In this document: one piece after another, positions 1 to 8,515 of the stretch | How the letters are laid out: each line of letters opens with the position of its first letter | How positions within the stretch are numbered: position 1 is the stretch's first letter | Source: Clostridia bacterium | GTDB taxonomy: Bacteria; UBA6262; WVXT01; JAUXBS01 | NCBI GenBank assembly: GCA_030618495.1 | Contig: JAUXDE010000017.1 | Location: 1-20,320, forward strand | Reading direction: 5' to 3' | DNA length: 20,320 bases | Notes under the pieces: generated by a model | Told to the model about the DNA's origin: nothing | Databases searched by the model: none | The model's input: only the letters and a program-made list of their open reading frames with translations | Position numbers and translations under genes: made by a program

Positions 1-1
1 A

Positions 2-1381
2 GAAATAAAACCGGCAGGTAAGATTGAAGAAATCTTCGACTATTTCAAGGATACAAAAAACTGTAATTTGCTTCTGAACGGCACTAACCAGCATTTTTCC
101 AGGTACTCTTACTTCGGTTATGATCCATTCCTGATATTCAAATCCAAGGGAGACAGAATAAACATCACGAAAAACGGTAAACGATATTCTTTTAAAGACA
201 ATCCTTTCAATATTCTAAAGAAAATTATCCTGACCTATAAAATCGCAAATTGCCCGGATACCCTTGATTTTATTTCAGGGGGGATAGGATACCTTTCCTA
301 TGACCTCTGCCGCTTCACCGAGAAACTTCCGGGGAAAGCCATTGATGATATGAATATGCCTGATTGTTATTTCGTCTTTTACAAATTGCTCTACATATAC
401 GACCGGACAAGCGATAAATCATGGATTTCATCTGTTGATTTCCTTGAGACCGACAGCAGGAAAGCGGCCAAAAACGCCAGGCTGGGAATCAAACGTTTCA
501 GGAATATCCTGGATGTAAAAAACAAGAAAAAAAGAACCATCAGCGCTAAAAGCATTAAACCTTCAGGTAAAATGAACTCCAACTTCAATAAGCGGAATTA
601 CCTGAAAGCCGTAAGGAAATCCATTTCCTACATATACGCGGGCGACATTTACCAGGTAAATCTTTCACAAAGGTTCAACATCAAGTACAGGAACCATCCC
701 TACGAATTGTTTAAAAAACTGTGCCGGGTCAATCCTGCCCCGTTTGCCTGTTACCTGAACTCCGGGAATTTCCACATAGTGGGCTCATCACCGGAAAGAT
801 TCCTCAAGGTAAGAAACGGCGCTGTCCATACAAGGCCGATGAAAGGCACAAGACCCCGGGGTAAAAATGAAAGTGACGACAACTTGCTGTCAAAGGAACT
901 CCTGACAAGTCCAAAAGACGAAGCTGAACTTTCCATGATAGTTGACCTTGAAAGAAACGACCTCGGTAAAACCTGCGAATTCGGCAGCGTCAGGGTTGAA
1001 GAGCACAAAAACCTTGAGATATATTCAACCGTGTTCCAGATGACGTCAACCGTAAGCGGGAAACTTAAGAAAAAATATGACTGCATTGACCTTCTGAAGT
1101 CATGCTTTCCGGGAGGTTCAATAACCGGGTGCCCGAAAATAAGGGCAATGGAAATCATAGATGAACTTGAGCCGACTAAAAGAAACGTTTACACGGGTTC
1201 AATTGGCTGGATTGGCTTTAACGATTCCATGGATTTAAACATAGTTATCAGGACCATTATCCTAAAAAGCGAAAATGCCTTCTTTCAGGTGGGTGGGGGT
1301 ATAGTGGCTGACTCTGACCCTGAAAATGAATACAGGGAAACACTTGATAAGGCAAAAGCCCTGGTTATCGCCTTGAAATGA
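2..1381 (+). CDS. pabB: Aminodeoxychorismate synthase component I, PabB (5' end cut by window edge)
   Basis: The reading frame is open from base 2 with no stop before the edge, so the true start lies upstream; the TTG at 68 is only an internal codon. PabB converts chorismate plus ammonia (from the PabA glutaminase) to 4-amino-4-deoxychorismate in the cytoplasm for folate synthesis. The chorismate-binding domain is complete: GDIYQVNLSQRF, SSPERFL, a catalytic PMKGT (836-850), ELSMIVDLERNDLG, CFPGGSITGCPK and GSIGWIG near the C-terminus. Known family rule: the lysine in P-I/M-KGT marks PabB, whereas anthranilate synthase TrpE has PIAGT, so this is PabB rather than TrpE. The next gene is a PabC-like lyase only 10 nt downstream, which supports the assignment. 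No PabA domain is seen in this part. Confidence 0.93.
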   Translation, partial: EIKPAGKIEEIFDYFKDTKNCNLLLNGTNQHFSRYSYFGYDPFLIFKSKGDRINITKNGKRYSFKDNPFNILKKIILTYKIANCPDTLDFISGGIGYLSYDLCRFTEKLPGKAIDDMNMPDCYFVFYKLLYIYDRTSDKSWISSVDFLETDSRKAAKNARLGIKRFRNILDVKNKKKRTISAKSIKPSGKMNSNFNKRNYLKAVRKSISYIYAGDIYQVNLSQRFNIKYRNHPYELFKKLCRVNPAPFACYLNSGNFHIVGSSPERFLKVRNGAVHTRPMKGTRPRGKNESDDNLLSKELLTSPKDEAELSMIVDLERNDLGKTCEFGSVRVEEHKNLEIYSTVFQMTSTVSGKLKKKYDCIDLLKSCFPGGSITGCPKIRAMEIIDELEPTKRNVYTGSIGWIGFNDSMDLNIVIRTIILKSENAFFQVGGGIVADSDPENEYRETLDKAKALVIALK

Positions 1382-1391
1382 GGAGTTACAC

Positions 1392-2258
1392 ATGAAAAAC
1401 GTTATAGTTTATTTGAACGGCAGGTACTTAAAAAAAAGCGACGCAAAGGTATCATTCCTTGACCACGGGCTGTTATACGGTGACGGGGTTTTTGAAACAC
1501 TTCGCGCCTATAATAAAAAAATATTCAGGCCGGATGAGCATTTTAAACGTCTTCACAATTCCGCAAAAAAGATTTACTTGAAAATTCCATTGAATTCTAT
1601 TAAATTAAATTATATAATATATAAGTTAATTAAGTTAAATAACTTAAGAAATGCTTATATAAGAGTTACGGTAACAAGAGGCCCCGGGGAACCCGGGATA
1701 AATCCCGGTTTATGCAAATCCCCTACGCAGGCAGTATATGTAAAGGAATTCAAAGGCTATACTGACGGAATATATTCAAAGGGGGTTGATGCGGTAACTG
1801 TTTCAACAATGAAAAATCATCCCGAAGCAATCAACCCTTCAATTAAGTCATGTAATTTCCTAAATAACATAATTGCAGGTATTGAGGCAAAATCAAAGAA
1901 CGCTTTTGAAGGCATCATGCTTTCAAGAGAAGGCTGGGTCGCAGAAGGTTGCGTGAGCAACATATTCATCAGCGCAGGCAACACCCTGCTAACGCCGCCT
2001 CCGGGGGTTGGAGCCCTTGATGGCATCACGCGCAGGGAAGTTATTGAACTGGCGGCAAAATCAGGGATTAAGGTTATTGAAAAGAAATTCAAAAAGAACA
2101 AACTGCATGAATCTCAGGAGTGTTTCTTAACTAACACTCTTCTTGAAATAATGCCCGTTACGAGGATTGACGGTAAAACCATCGGAAACGGCAAGCCCGG
2201 GAAGTTCACGAAGTTGATGATGAAAAAATACAAGGAACTTGTTAAATCGGAAAAATGA
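1392..2258 (+). CDS. pabC: Aminodeoxychorismate lyase, PabC (class IV PLP enzyme)
   Basis: This is a fold-type IV PLP enzyme of 288 residues. It probably removes pyruvate from aminodeoxychorismate to give p-aminobenzoate, working directly after PabB. The start ATG follows GAGGAG with good spacing. Visible family motifs are FLDHGLLYGDGVFET near residue 25, the PLP-binding Lys152 in SIKSCNF, and VAEGCVSNIF with DGITRREV after it. The fold is shared by branched-chain and D-amino-acid aminotransferases, and sequence alone does not fully separate them; the pabB neighbour makes PabC the best reading. Residues about 66-86 are encoded by an unusually AT-rich patch (1588-1652) containing a palindrome at 1630-1647. 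Confidence 0.8.
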   Translation: MKNVIVYLNGRYLKKSDAKVSFLDHGLLYGDGVFETLRAYNKKIFRPDEHFKRLHNSAKKIYLKIPLNSIKLNYIIYKLIKLNNLRNAYIRVTVTRGPGEPGINPGLCKSPTQAVYVKEFKGYTDGIYSKGVDAVTVSTMKNHPEAINPSIKSCNFLNNIIAGIEAKSKNAFEGIMLSREGWVAEGCVSNIFISAGNTLLTPPPGVGALDGITRREVIELAAKSGIKVIEKKFKKNKLHESQECFLTNTLLEIMPVTRIDGKTIGNGKPGKFTKLMMKKYKELVKSEK

Positions 2259-2277
2259 AGCCTGAAGGAGGAAGAAG

Positions 2278-2544
2278 ATGAGAAAAAGAGCATTAATTAT
2301 TATGGCAATGATTATGTTAGTGTTGGCATCCCCGTTGATTGCGGCGGAAATAATGCCGTTCCTGAAACATACCGGTATAGCGGGGGTGGACTTTAAAGTT
2401 TACGGCCACAGCGCCGAAAGAAAAGATATACTTATGACTGTAGTAAATGCTAATGATCCTCTTGATATAGAAAGCAGCACATACAATTATAGGTCCAACG
2501 GTTACACTTTGAAAGCAACCGCGCGGCCTTTCGGAATTGAATAA
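2278..2544 (+). CDS. N-terminal fragment of the first barrel-like gene
   Basis: As written, translation from the strong start at 2278 gives 88 residues: a signal peptide with a charged MRKR start and a hydrophobic core ending LIAA, then a short mature part that stops at RPFGIE. The mature part is only a few beta-strands and is unlikely to fold as a complete barrel. It is best read as the N-terminal part of the 2278-3720 gene. Confidence 0.55.
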   Translation: MRKRALIIMAMIMLVLASPLIAAEIMPFLKHTGIAGVDFKVYGHSAERKDILMTVVNANDPLDIESSTYNYRSNGYTLKATARPFGIE

Positions 2545-2580
2545 ACGGGAAAAATAGGAAAGATTCAATCAAGATACGAA

Positions 2581-3720
2581 GTGTCCGGTGCTACAGAAAA
2601 TTTTGCCTCTGGAGATACTTTTGACGGTATAAGATTGGGGCTGGGCGCAAGGTTTGGCATTATTGGGGAAACAAAAGTATTGCCAAAAGTCGTTTTGGGA
2701 GTCGAAGGTATTTACACAAATAATCAGCTTATAACCAAGGTAGGAACCCAGTACCTGGGAAATACAAGCGACGTTGAACTACAAGCCTCTCTTGTAGCAA
2801 GCAAAGAAATAATGTTAAAATTCAAAAGAAAAGTAAAAGGGCCCGAGCCCGTAACGGGCCTGCCTGAAATACCGGAGCCGGAAATCAGCCCTGATGAACT
2901 ACTGCTCCCGCTCTGTTTCATACCGCCTGTCGGCGAGGGAATATCGGAAGATGACCTTACTTCAATAACAGGCAGTCTTGAGAAGTCCATCATTGAATCG
3001 GGAATGTTTAAACTTATCGAAAAAGAAGAGCTTGATAAAGTTCTTGAAGAAAAAGGATATGACAAGAAAGGCTGCGCGGGATTGAAATGCGCCAGGGTAA
3101 TAGGCAAGGAACTGGATGTTAGGTATGTCCTGATAGGACTGGTCTCAAAGACGGACGCCGACGTTTACGCCGCTGCGGTAAGCTTCATAGATACACAGGC
3201 CGTGCTTGAGCCTGAGAAAAAAGATGATGAGGGAAAAGCTGTTCTCGGTAAAATCATTCACGCGGCAGGCGTTACTTTTGAATTGATGGAAAATGCCGAA
3301 GAGAATATTAATAATCTCGTTGCAAAACTTATTAAAGTAAAAGTCCGCGTAATATACGAGTCCAACAAACAATCGCTGGTTGAAACGAAGAAAAAGGAAC
3401 TGGAAAAGGAACGGTTGAAACAATTCCAGGAGGAAGTGAAGGAAAAAGAGGAAGATAGGCTCAAGAAAGAAGAGAAGAATAAATTCAAACTTCTGCTTGT
3501 CCCTTATGCCGGAGTAAAATATTTCGTTGACGTTCTATGGAAATCAGAAATAGGAAGGTTTGGGGCAAACGACGGGCTTGGAATTGGGATTCCCTACGGC
3601 GTCGCCGGGGTTGTGGGGCTCAAGGTTCAGTTCATGAAAGTCCTTAGTTTATTCGTTGAAGGCGGCTTTGCGGAGGAAAGCATGATTTCCGGAGGCCTTT
3701 CATTAAATTTCGGCTTGTAA
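2581..3720 (+). CDS. CsgG-like domain plus coiled coil, downstream fragment of the first barrel-like gene
   Basis: This fragment holds most of the interrupted gene. A GTG at 2581 is the first possible start after the TAA, but no Shine-Dalgarno sequence precedes it and no signal peptide follows, so independent export is doubtful. The CsgG-like region shows LLPLCFIPPVGEG, SLEKSIIESGMFKLIEKEELDKVLEE, a short Cys-bearing loop (GCAGLKCARVIGKEL) and VRYVLIGLVSKT. This pattern (get-a-strand, Ser/Ile helix, 'fklIe..eldkvl', 'vlIG') is shared by CsgG/TolB-N-type periplasmic domains. A charged coiled coil and terminal beta-strands follow. The function is not known. Confidence 0.55.
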   Translation: MSGATENFASGDTFDGIRLGLGARFGIIGETKVLPKVVLGVEGIYTNNQLITKVGTQYLGNTSDVELQASLVASKEIMLKFKRKVKGPEPVTGLPEIPEPEISPDELLLPLCFIPPVGEGISEDDLTSITGSLEKSIIESGMFKLIEKEELDKVLEEKGYDKKGCAGLKCARVIGKELDVRYVLIGLVSKTDADVYAAAVSFIDTQAVLEPEKKDDEGKAVLGKIIHAAGVTFELMENAEENINNLVAKLIKVKVRVIYESNKQSLVETKKKELEKERLKQFQEEVKEKEEDRLKKEEKNKFKLLLVPYAGVKYFVDVLWKSEIGRFGANDGLGIGIPYGVAGVVGLKVQFMKVLSLFVEGGFAEESMISGGLSLNFGL

Positions 3721-3730
3721 GAATACCGGT

Positions 3731-4267
3731 ATGCATAGACTTTCTATTGTAACATTGATATGCTTTGTTCCTGTCTTAGCCGATGCCTCCGCTGTGATGC
3801 CATGGCTCACTCCGACAGGTATTGACGGGGTAGAACTTGAGACCCATTGTGGATGGTCTTCAAGGGGAATTGACTTTACTCTTGTCAGTTCCACAACGGA
3901 TGCGAAGGGAACTGAGTTCACCGATGAGTCAAAGGTGCCTGTTGACTGGGTTTCAATACCGGTTCTGATAAAGTTTTCATTACGCCCGGACGTTGGTTTT
4001 GCGCCTTATGTTAAAATCGGCGTATTGAGTTCGGAATTACAGAGAACAGTTTATGATAACGCTTCCAACGAACAGCAGAATAAATGGTACGGCGGTTTTG
4101 ACGGATTTGCAATGGGAGCCGGCGCTAATTGGGTTTTAGGCGGTGATTCTGTAGTATACGGACAGTTTTTGCTGGATATCGGATTAACTTATTATTATTC
4201 AATACTAAACGTTTATAAAAGTTTCGATACCGGCGCTGAGAAAACATATAACAGTTTAAGCTTATAG
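3731..4267 (+). CDS. N-terminal fragment of the second barrel-like gene
   Basis: As written this encodes 178 residues: a signal peptide, the shared MPWLTPTGIDGVE start, and several barrel-like strands (YGQFLLDIGLTYYYS among them), ending SLSL. It lacks the last four or so strands and the aromatic C-terminus that the barrel-assembly machinery normally recognises, so the truncated form would probably not insert into the outer membrane. Confidence 0.55.
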   Translation: MHRLSIVTLICFVPVLADASAVMPWLTPTGIDGVELETHCGWSSRGIDFTLVSSTTDAKGTEFTDESKVPVDWVSIPVLIKFSLRPDVGFAPYVKIGVLSSELQRTVYDNASNEQQNKWYGGFDGFAMGAGANWVLGGDSVVYGQFLLDIGLTYYYSILNVYKSFDTGAEKTYNSLSL

Positions 4268-4534
4268 GAATTTCATGGTTCCCTTGTCTTTAACAAGGCT
4301 TTTAAAATAAGGGATGATTTCTTTTTTACGCCTTACACCGGAGTTAATATGATTGTTGACTACGGCAAATGGGCTTTCCTTGAAGAAAGCGTCACCATGA
4401 ACGGCAGTAATAATTCCCTGCACCTCATAAATGGTTTTGAGGTATCGTTTAGGTCTGTAAGCATCAAGTTTGAACTGGGCATTCTCGGCGGCTTTGGAAT
4501 AGCGGGAGGATTGAACTATGAATTCGGTTATTAA
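4268..4534 (+). CDS. C-terminal fragment of the second barrel-like gene
   Basis: The frame continues without interruption after the TAG, for 88 codons to TAA. It encodes EFHGSLVFNK, FFFTPYTGVNMIVDYG and a terminal GGLNYEFGY. The first ATG in it is at 4349 with no convincing ribosome binding site, so separate translation is unlikely. The sequence still looks constrained (alternating hydrophobic residues, conserved against the upstream paralogue), which suggests the stop is recent or is read through. Confidence 0.5.
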   Translation, partial: EFHGSLVFNKAFKIRDDFFFTPYTGVNMIVDYGKWAFLEESVTMNGSNNSLHLINGFEVSFRSVSIKFELGILGGFGIAGGLNYEFGY

Positions 4535-4564
4535 AGAACATCCCATAAAGAACAGGAGAACTCA

Positions 4565-6610
4565 ATGAAACAGTATGAAACAGGCGATTTGAGAAACATC
4601 TGTATTTGCGGCAGTGGGACAACCGGTAAAACACAGTTTGCTGAAATCATGTTACATTCAGCCGGGGCAATAGAAAGGCTGGGTAACACAGACAGCGGCA
4701 ATTCTACATGCGATTACAATCCCGATGAAATTGAAAGAAAAATATCAATAAGGTCAGCTATTGCTTTCTGCGAGTGGAAGGATAAGAAAATAAACATCAT
4801 CGATACCCCGGGTTACGCTGATTTTGTCGGGGAGATGATAGGTGGAATCAGCGTTGCCGATACCGTTATTCTTAATATCTGCGCCTTTGAAGGCGTAGGC
4901 ATAAGAACGGAAAGGGTATGGGAATACGCCCAGGAGAAAAAGAAACCTGCCATTATATTTACCAACAGGATGGACAAGGAAAACGCGAATTTTGATAATG
5001 TAGTCACTGTAGGAAAAGAAAAACTCACACCCAACATCGCCCCGATAACAATACCGATAGGCTCCGCAGAAACTTTTTCAGGGATTGTGAACCTGCTTAC
5101 AAACAAAGCAATCATTGACGGCAATGAAACTGAAATACCTGAAGAGGTTAAGTCTTCGGCTCAAACCTACAGGGACAGCCTTATTGAAACAATAGCGTCA
5201 TCCGATGATTCACTGACCGAAAAATACCTTGACGGCAAGGAACTTACCCCCGATGAAATCAAGGGCAGCCTTAAGAAGGGAATAATAGAAGGTAAGATAG
5301 TTCCCCTTTTCGCAGGTTCATCGCTAAACAATATCGGTATCGGTGAAGTTCTTGATTTCATAGTAGATTATCTGCCTTCGCCGCTCGAGTGCGATTCCAT
5401 TGCAAAGGTTGACCCCAAGGGTGATTTATCAGCCCTGGTTTTCAAGACATCGGTTGAATCCCATATGGGTGTTATAAACTACATGAAAATAATATCCGGG
5501 TCAATCTCGGCAGGGTCGGATATTTACAATGTAACCAAACGAAGCTCTGAAAGAATGGGGCAGCTTTCCTACCCCCGGGGTAAAAACAGGATTGAAACAA
5601 AAACAGCGGTAGCCGGTGATATTATGGCGGCCGTAAAACTTAAATCAACAGGCACCAATGACACCTTGCACAAGTCAAAAAAAGCTGATGAAATACCGCC
5701 AATAAAATTCCCAGAACCCCTGATTGACATGGCTGTATACGCAAAATCAAAGGGTGATGAAGAAAAAATCGGCAATGCCATTCACGCGGCAACCATTGAA
5801 GACTCTACTCTGCGGTTTGAAATGGACAAGGAAACAAAGGAATTTATATTATCCGGGATAGGCGGACTCCAGCTTGAAATCGTCGTAGATAACGCAAAGA
5901 AAATGCATGACCTTGAAGTTGAACTCAAGAAACCAAGGATTCCTTACAAGGAAACCATCCTGGGCAAATCCCAAGCCCAGGGCAAACACAAGAAACAGTC
6001 CGGGGGGAGGGGACAATACGGTGACTGCAACATAAGAATAGAACCGCTTGAACGGGGAAAGGGTTTTGAATTTGTAAACTCTATATTCGGCGGATCAATC
6101 CCCTCTTCGTACATCCCTTCCGTTGAAAAGGGGATAAAAGCCGCGATGGAAAAGGGTTTCATCGCAGGTTACCCCGCGATGGACGTAAAAGTTGAACTTA
6201 TTGACGGTTCCTACCACGATGTCGATTCTTCTAATATAGCCTTTGAAATAGCGGGCAGTATTGCCATACGCAAGGCATTCGAGCAGGCAACCCCCTGCCT
6301 ACTGGAACCCATAGTGGACATTGAAGTAATAATGCCCGAAGAGTTCATGGGCAGTGTGATCGGGGACCTGAACAGCAGGCGAGGAAGGGTACTTGGCATG
6401 GGAAGAAAAGGCAAAAAGCAATCCGTAAAAGCTCAGGTCCCGCTGGGAGAAGTATTTAATTATGCGACTGACCTGAGGTCACTGACTAAAGGCAGCGCTG
6501 ACAGCAGGATGGATTTCTCTCATTATGAAGTGACTCCGGGCAATGTCAGCCAATCCCTTGTTGAAGAATACCAGAAACAGCGCGAAGAAGGAAAGCTGGA
6601 AAGGAGATAA
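4565..6610 (+). CDS. Elongation factor G-like translational GTPase (EF-G-2 type)
   Basis: This 681-residue protein has the full EF-G layout: G domain (1 to about 270), domain II, domain III, domain IV with the tip loop [15 protein letters not shown], and a domain V ending near [23 protein letters not shown] moves tRNAs and mRNA through the ribosome. Several GTPase motifs differ from housekeeping FusA: the P-loop is GSGTTGKT (16-23), the switch I segment reads [14 protein letters not shown] is DTPGY with Tyr84 in place of the catalytic His, and NKMD is NRMD (134-137). DTPGYADF is characteristic of the EF-G-like (EF-G-2) subfamily, so this is probably an accessory paralogue rather than the main fusA; I give no symbol. 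AGGAG precedes the ATG. It lies 4 nt before yebC. Confidence 0.88.
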   Translation: MKQYETGDLRNICICGSGTTGKTQFAEIMLHSAGAIERLGNTDSGNSTCDYNPDEIERKISIRSAIAFCEWKDKKINIIDTPGYADFVGEMIGGISVADTVILNICAFEGVGIRTERVWEYAQEKKKPAIIFTNRMDKENANFDNVVTVGKEKLTPNIAPITIPIGSAETFSGIVNLLTNKAIIDGNETEIPEEVKSSAQTYRDSLIETIASSDDSLTEKYLDGKELTPDEIKGSLKKGIIEGKIVPLFAGSSLNNIGIGEVLDFIVDYLPSPLECDSIAKVDPKGDLSALVFKTSVESHMGVINYMKIISGSISAGSDIYNVTKRSSERMGQLSYPRGKNRIETKTAVAGDIMAAVKLKSTGTNDTLHKSKKADEIPPIKFPEPLIDMAVYAKSKGDEEKIGNAIHAATIEDSTLRFEMDKETKEFILSGIGGLQLEIVVDNAKKMHDLEVELKKPRIPYKETILGKSQAQGKHKKQSGGRGQYGDCNIRIEPLERGKGFEFVNSIFGGSIPSSYIPSVEKGIKAAMEKGFIAGYPAMDVKVELIDGSYHDVDSSNIAFEIAGSIAIRKAFEQATPCLLEPIVDIEVIMPEEFMGSVIGDLNSRRGRVLGMGRKGKKQSVKAQVPLGEVFNYATDLRSLTKGSADSRMDFSHYEVTPGNVSQSLVEEYQKQREEGKLERR

Positions 6611-6614
6611 TAAA

Positions 6615-7367
6615 GTGTCGGGACATTCAAAATGGGCGGGAATTAAACATAAGAAAGCGATTATTGACGCTAAAAGAGGCAAGGTGTTCTCAAAAATCAT
6701 CAAAGAAATCACCGTTGCGGCAAGAGACAGCGGCGGCGCGCCCGATAAAAACCCGCGCCTGAGGTCAGCCATAGAAACAGCCAAATCCGCAAACATGCCC
6801 GGTGATAACATTAAAAAAGCAATACAGAGAGGCACGGGTGAACTGCCCGGCATCAATTACGAGGAAATCAGTTATGAAGGTTACGGCCCCGGTGGCGTTG
6901 CCGTTATGGTTGACATCCTTACCGACAACAAGAACAGGATAACATCTGAAATAAGGAACGTTTTTTCAAAGAGGGGGGGCAATCTCGGGGAAAACGGCTG
7001 TGTTGGATGGATGTTTAGCAAGAAGGGCTACATAACCGTCATGAAGAGCGGCTTAAACGAAGACAGTCTGCTGGAAATCGCGCTGGAAGCCGGGGCAGAA
7101 GACATGGAAGCTGACGATGAGGAAACTTACGGAATAATCACCCGGCCGGACAACTTTGAGAACGTAAAAAAAGCACTTGAGGATAAAAAGGTGGAAATAT
7201 CTTCATCCGAGATTACCAACATACCGTCAACTTATATCAAGCTTGAAGGAAAACAGGCCGAACAGATGCTTGCCCTGATGAACAGCCTTGAAGACCTTGA
7301 AGATGTTCAGAACGTGTACGCTAATTTTGACATCCCAAGGGAAATAATGGAAAAGGTGAACTCCTGA
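6615..7367 (+). CDS. yebC: YebC/PmpR family protein (TACO1-like)
   Basis: I chose the GTG at 6615 because it gives the family N-terminus [14 protein letters not shown] and lies after AAGGAG; the longer open frame from 6543 sits inside the EF-G-like gene. The product is 250 residues, the usual length. Other family signatures are [54 protein letters not shown] and a [14 protein letters not shown] turn. The family was annotated as a transcription regulator; its mitochondrial relative TACO1 and recent work on bacterial members point to a role in relieving ribosome stalling. Placement directly after an EF-G-like factor and before ruvC fits either reading. The stop overlaps the ruvC start by one base. 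Confidence 0.93.
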   Translation: MSGHSKWAGIKHKKAIIDAKRGKVFSKIIKEITVAARDSGGAPDKNPRLRSAIETAKSANMPGDNIKKAIQRGTGELPGINYEEISYEGYGPGGVAVMVDILTDNKNRITSEIRNVFSKRGGNLGENGCVGWMFSKKGYITVMKSGLNEDSLLEIALEAGAEDMEADDEETYGIITRPDNFENVKKALEDKKVEISSSEITNIPSTYIKLEGKQAEQMLALMNSLEDLEDVQNVYANFDIPREIMEKVNS

Positions 7368-7855
7368 TGGTAGTCCTTGGAATTGACCCCGGCATTGCTA
7401 TCACCGGATGGGGAATAGTAGAAAAAAAGGGGCACCAGCAGTGGAAAACGATAGCTTACGGAGCTGTCAGGACAAAGGTTGGGGTTCCCTTTCCCGATAG
7501 ACTCAGCCTGATTTTCAACGGGATTAGAACGGTCATTGACAGGTACAGCCCCGAAGTTGTTGCGGTCGAACAACTGTTCTTTGCAAAAAACAAGAAGAAT
7601 ATAATCCTGGTAAGCCACGCCAGGGGAGCCATACTGCTTGCGGCAGCGGAGTCAGGTATACCTATTTCTGAGTACACCGCCCTGCAGGTAAAACGCGCCC
7701 TCGTGGGATATGGCAGAGCCGAAAAAATACAGATGCAAAAAATGGTCAAAGCGTTCTTAAAACTTAAAGAAATACCGAAACCGGACGACGTTGCAGACGC
7801 TCTTGCCGTGGCGATTTGCCATGTCAACTCGGCAAAAATCAACAGTCTGGGGTAG
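7367..7855 (+). CDS. ruvC: Holliday junction endonuclease RuvC
   Basis: RuvC is a dimeric RNase H-fold nuclease that cuts four-way DNA junctions after RuvAB branch migration. The protein is 162 residues, normal for the family. The four catalytic acids are visible: Asp7 in LGIDPG, Glu68 in AVEQLFF, and Asp141 and Asp144 in DDVADALA. Also present are the SHARGA segment and the GYGRAEKIQM basic stretch. Its ATG overlaps the yebC stop (TGATG), so it is translationally coupled to yebC. Gene order yebC-ruvC-ruvA-ruvB is common in bacteria. Confidence 0.96.
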   Translation: MVVLGIDPGIAITGWGIVEKKGHQQWKTIAYGAVRTKVGVPFPDRLSLIFNGIRTVIDRYSPEVVAVEQLFFAKNKKNIILVSHARGAILLAAAESGIPISEYTALQVKRALVGYGRAEKIQMQKMVKAFLKLKEIPKPDDVADALAVAICHVNSAKINSLG

Positions 7856-7900
7856 TGTTACCACACTTGACCAGCATAATTAAATAGAAAAGAGTTTATT

Positions 7901-8509
7901 ATGATTTCTTACTTAAAGGGAACTCTTGAAAGCAAAGCGGAGGCTCAGGTAGAGCTTGACGTAGGAGGAGTCGGTTACTGTGTCAACGTCCCTTTGTCGA
8001 CTTTTCAAAAACTCCCTGAAACAGGCGCCAGGCTGAAACTGCTTATTTCGGAATCCACCGCCATGTACGGGGGAGACACCTCTTATTACGGTTTCATTGC
8101 CACTGAAGAAAAGGAAATATTTATACTCCTTAAATCAGTATCAAAAATAGGAGCGAAAGCGGCGCTCGACATTCTTTCAAAGGTTTCCAAATCATTTCCT
8201 GATTTTAAAGAGGCAATACTAAAAAAGAATACAAGCGTCCTGACGGGATTACTGGGGCTGACCCCAAAAACAGCCGAAAAACTTATACTCGGGCTAAAAG
8301 GAAAGATAAAGAAGCTTGAATTAAAAGGCGACATGAAAATGATGGTTAAAGACGAACAGTCTCTGCTGGATGCGGTTGAAGGACTCGTCTCAATGGGCTA
8401 CAGGGAATCCGAAGCAAAGGAGGCTGTCAGTTCCGCCTGCGTTAACATGCCGAAGGAGCCTTCAGCCGAAAGCATAATAAGAAAGGCGCTTAAACACTTT
8501 AAGAGATAA
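7901..8509 (+). CDS. ruvA: Holliday junction branch-migration protein RuvA
   Basis: RuvA binds the junction as a tetramer and loads the RuvB motors. The protein is 202 residues, normal for the family: OB-like domain I (1 to about 62, beginning MISYLKGTL), helix-hairpin-helix domain II, a flexible linker around 138-155, and RuvB-binding domain III (about 155-202, ALxSMGYRESEA pattern). The first hairpin is VSKIGAKAAL and the second GLLGLTPKTAEKL; the second has Leu-Thr where most RuvA proteins have GIG. It starts 45 nt after ruvC and ends 6 nt before ruvB. Confidence 0.95.
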   Translation: MISYLKGTLESKAEAQVELDVGGVGYCVNVPLSTFQKLPETGARLKLLISESTAMYGGDTSYYGFIATEEKEIFILLKSVSKIGAKAALDILSKVSKSFPDFKEAILKKNTSVLTGLLGLTPKTAEKLILGLKGKIKKLELKGDMKMMVKDEQSLLDAVEGLVSMGYRESEAKEAVSSACVNMPKEPSAESIIRKALKHFKR

Positions 8510-8515
8510 GAATTT

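Larger units (their letters stand above)
2278..3720 (+). pseudogene. Exported beta-barrel-like protein with internal CsgG-like domain, split by in-frame TAA
   Basis: Read as one frame of 481 codons from a well-placed ATG (AAGGAGG upstream) this is a single gene interrupted by TAA at codon 89 (2542-2544). Order: signal peptide (1-23, cleavage after LIAA), N-terminal beta-strands, the stop, more amphipathic strands (GIRLGLGARFGI), a CsgG-like domain at about residues 210-310, a Lys/Glu-rich coiled coil at about 357-401, then terminal strands from VPYAGVKYF to a final SLNFGL. The start (MPFLKHTGIAGV) and end match the next gene (MPWLTPTGIDGV, TPYTGVNMIVD), so they are paralogues. Both sides of the TAA are in the same frame, and the paralogue aligns through it (RPFGIE, stop, TGKIGK against RPDVGFAPYVKIG). 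Nonsense mutation is the simplest explanation; readthrough or a sequencing error remain possible. Confidence 0.65.
3731..4534 (+). pseudogene. Exported beta-barrel-like paralogue, split by in-frame TAG
   Basis: One frame of 268 codons is interrupted only by TAG at codon 179 (4265-4267). Residues 1-21 form a signal peptide (cleavage near DASA), and the mature part consists of alternating amphipathic strands with Gly/aromatic content and ends in NYEFGY, an aromatic C-terminus typical of outer-membrane barrels. It is a paralogue of the preceding gene but lacks its CsgG-like domain and coiled coil. Sequence conservation runs through the stop: stop-EFHGSLVFNK here aligns with VELQASLVASK there. 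No clear Shine-Dalgarno sequence precedes the ATG, which lies 10 nt after the previous stop, so translational coupling is possible. The function is unknown; a porin or surface-associated role would be a guess. Confidence 0.65.

Noticed and set aside
2-1381. TrpE (anthranilate synthase) instead of PabB
   Set aside because: The PMKGT lysine and the pabC neighbour favour PabB.
2278-4534. Reassigned stop codons (alternative genetic code)
   Set aside because: Other genes in the window end normally at TAA, TAG and TGA, and only these two paralogues have internal stops.
6543-6614. Longer N-terminus for the yebC frame
   Set aside because: It overlaps the EF-G-like gene in another frame and lacks family similarity; the GTG at 6615 gives the standard start.
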